Below are positions 5,103-5,253 of a stretch of 5,253 nucleotides of DNA, piece by piece (position 1 is the first letter of the stretch; the number at the start of each line of letters is the position of its first letter). Source of the stretch: Candidatus Nanopelagicales bacterium (GTDB lineage: Bacteria > Actinomycetota > Actinomycetes > S36-B12); contig JAURQC010000102.1 of assembly GCA_030836325.1 (NCBI GenBank), positions 1 through 5,253 of the forward strand, read 5' to 3'. The notes under the pieces were generated by a model. The model was not told where the DNA came from. It saw only the letters and a program-made list of their open reading frames with translations, and did no database searches. The position numbers and the translations under genes were made by a program.

Positions 5103-5253
5103 CTACCGAATTTCCGCCCGCCACATCCCGCGCCAGATCACGTTGCCTGGGTACCGATCCCGGCCCAAATGCCAAACAGCAACTCCGGAGTCGATGGCGT
5201 CGGCGAGATGATTCGCACGTTGTCGGGCTAAGACGGCACTAAGCCAGGTGCTA
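5103..5253 (-). CDS. C-terminal end of an unidentified gene, cut off by the right edge
   Basis: Reading in from the right edge on the minus strand, a frame stays open for 49 codons and stops at TAG (5105-5103). The end reads ...RQRANHLADAIDSG, then VAVWHLGRDRYPGN, then VIWRGMWRAEIR. Its composition is protein-like, with a helix-like start and a Trp/Arg-rich tail, and the second codon position has the lowest GC of the three, as expected in coding DNA. I do not recognise the family. The same orientation as the HicA-like gene, 99 bases upstream of it, fits the local layout. The plus strand is also open here in the codon-aligned frame (ATG at 5055 to TAA at 5231), so the strand is not certain; that ATG has no ribosome site close enough to serve it. 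Confidence 0.4.
   Translation of the reverse strand, partial: STWLSAVLARQRANHLADAIDSGVAVWHLGRDRYPGNVIWRGMWRAEIR

Noticed and set aside
4608..5231. 207-codon plus-strand open frame covering the HicA-like gene and the gap to its right
   Set aside because: It is antisense to the overlapping HicA-like/eRF1-like pair, which has fold-like motifs, a good ribosome site and coupling. Its translation has no recognisable domain, and long antisense frames are common in GC-rich coding DNA.

Overview
The window looks like a chromosomal stretch from a moderately GC-rich bacterium, most likely an actinomycete. The pointers are GTG starts, a C/G-leaning third codon position, and TANNNT-type -10 boxes placed directly in front of start codons, as in leaderless actinobacterial genes. 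The phylum is inferred; no rRNA or other strong marker is present. I saw no tRNA, rRNA, CRISPR array, insertion sequence or phage gene.

Layout. On the minus strand, reading from 3439 down to 1, four genes follow each other: dxr (ispC, second step of the MEP isoprenoid pathway), a small secreted allene-oxide-cyclase/dirigent-type barrel protein, a secreted nucleoside-hydrolase-like protein starting 5 bases after it, and a zinc-independent quinone oxidoreductase cut off by the left edge. Divergent from dxr, across a 35-base gap, is a plus-strand two-domain VOC (glyoxalase/methylmalonyl-CoA epimerase fold) protein. It converges, with a 6-base gap, on a minus-strand pair: a HicA-fold small protein (97 aa) whose stop overlaps the start of a 161-aa protein resembling the 'translational machinery protein' group of eRF1/Pelota-like domains. 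The right edge appears to hold the last 49 codons of another minus-strand gene.

How the genes may work together. dxr is a housekeeping enzyme. The two secreted proteins are adjacent and probably translationally coupled, which suggests joint work outside the membrane, but no substrate can be read from the sequence. The HicA-like/eRF1-like pair is the most interesting unit: a likely RNA-binding protein lacking the usual HicA catalytic histidine is tied by an ATGA overlap to a likely ribosome-associated protein. Its promoter region shares a 9-base element, at exactly the same distance from the ATG, with dxr.

Limits: family assignments rest on reading motifs by eye. dxr is secure; the quinone oxidoreductase, VOC protein, barrel protein and nucleoside hydrolase are good; the HicA-like and eRF1-like calls are moderate; the right-edge fragment is tentative.
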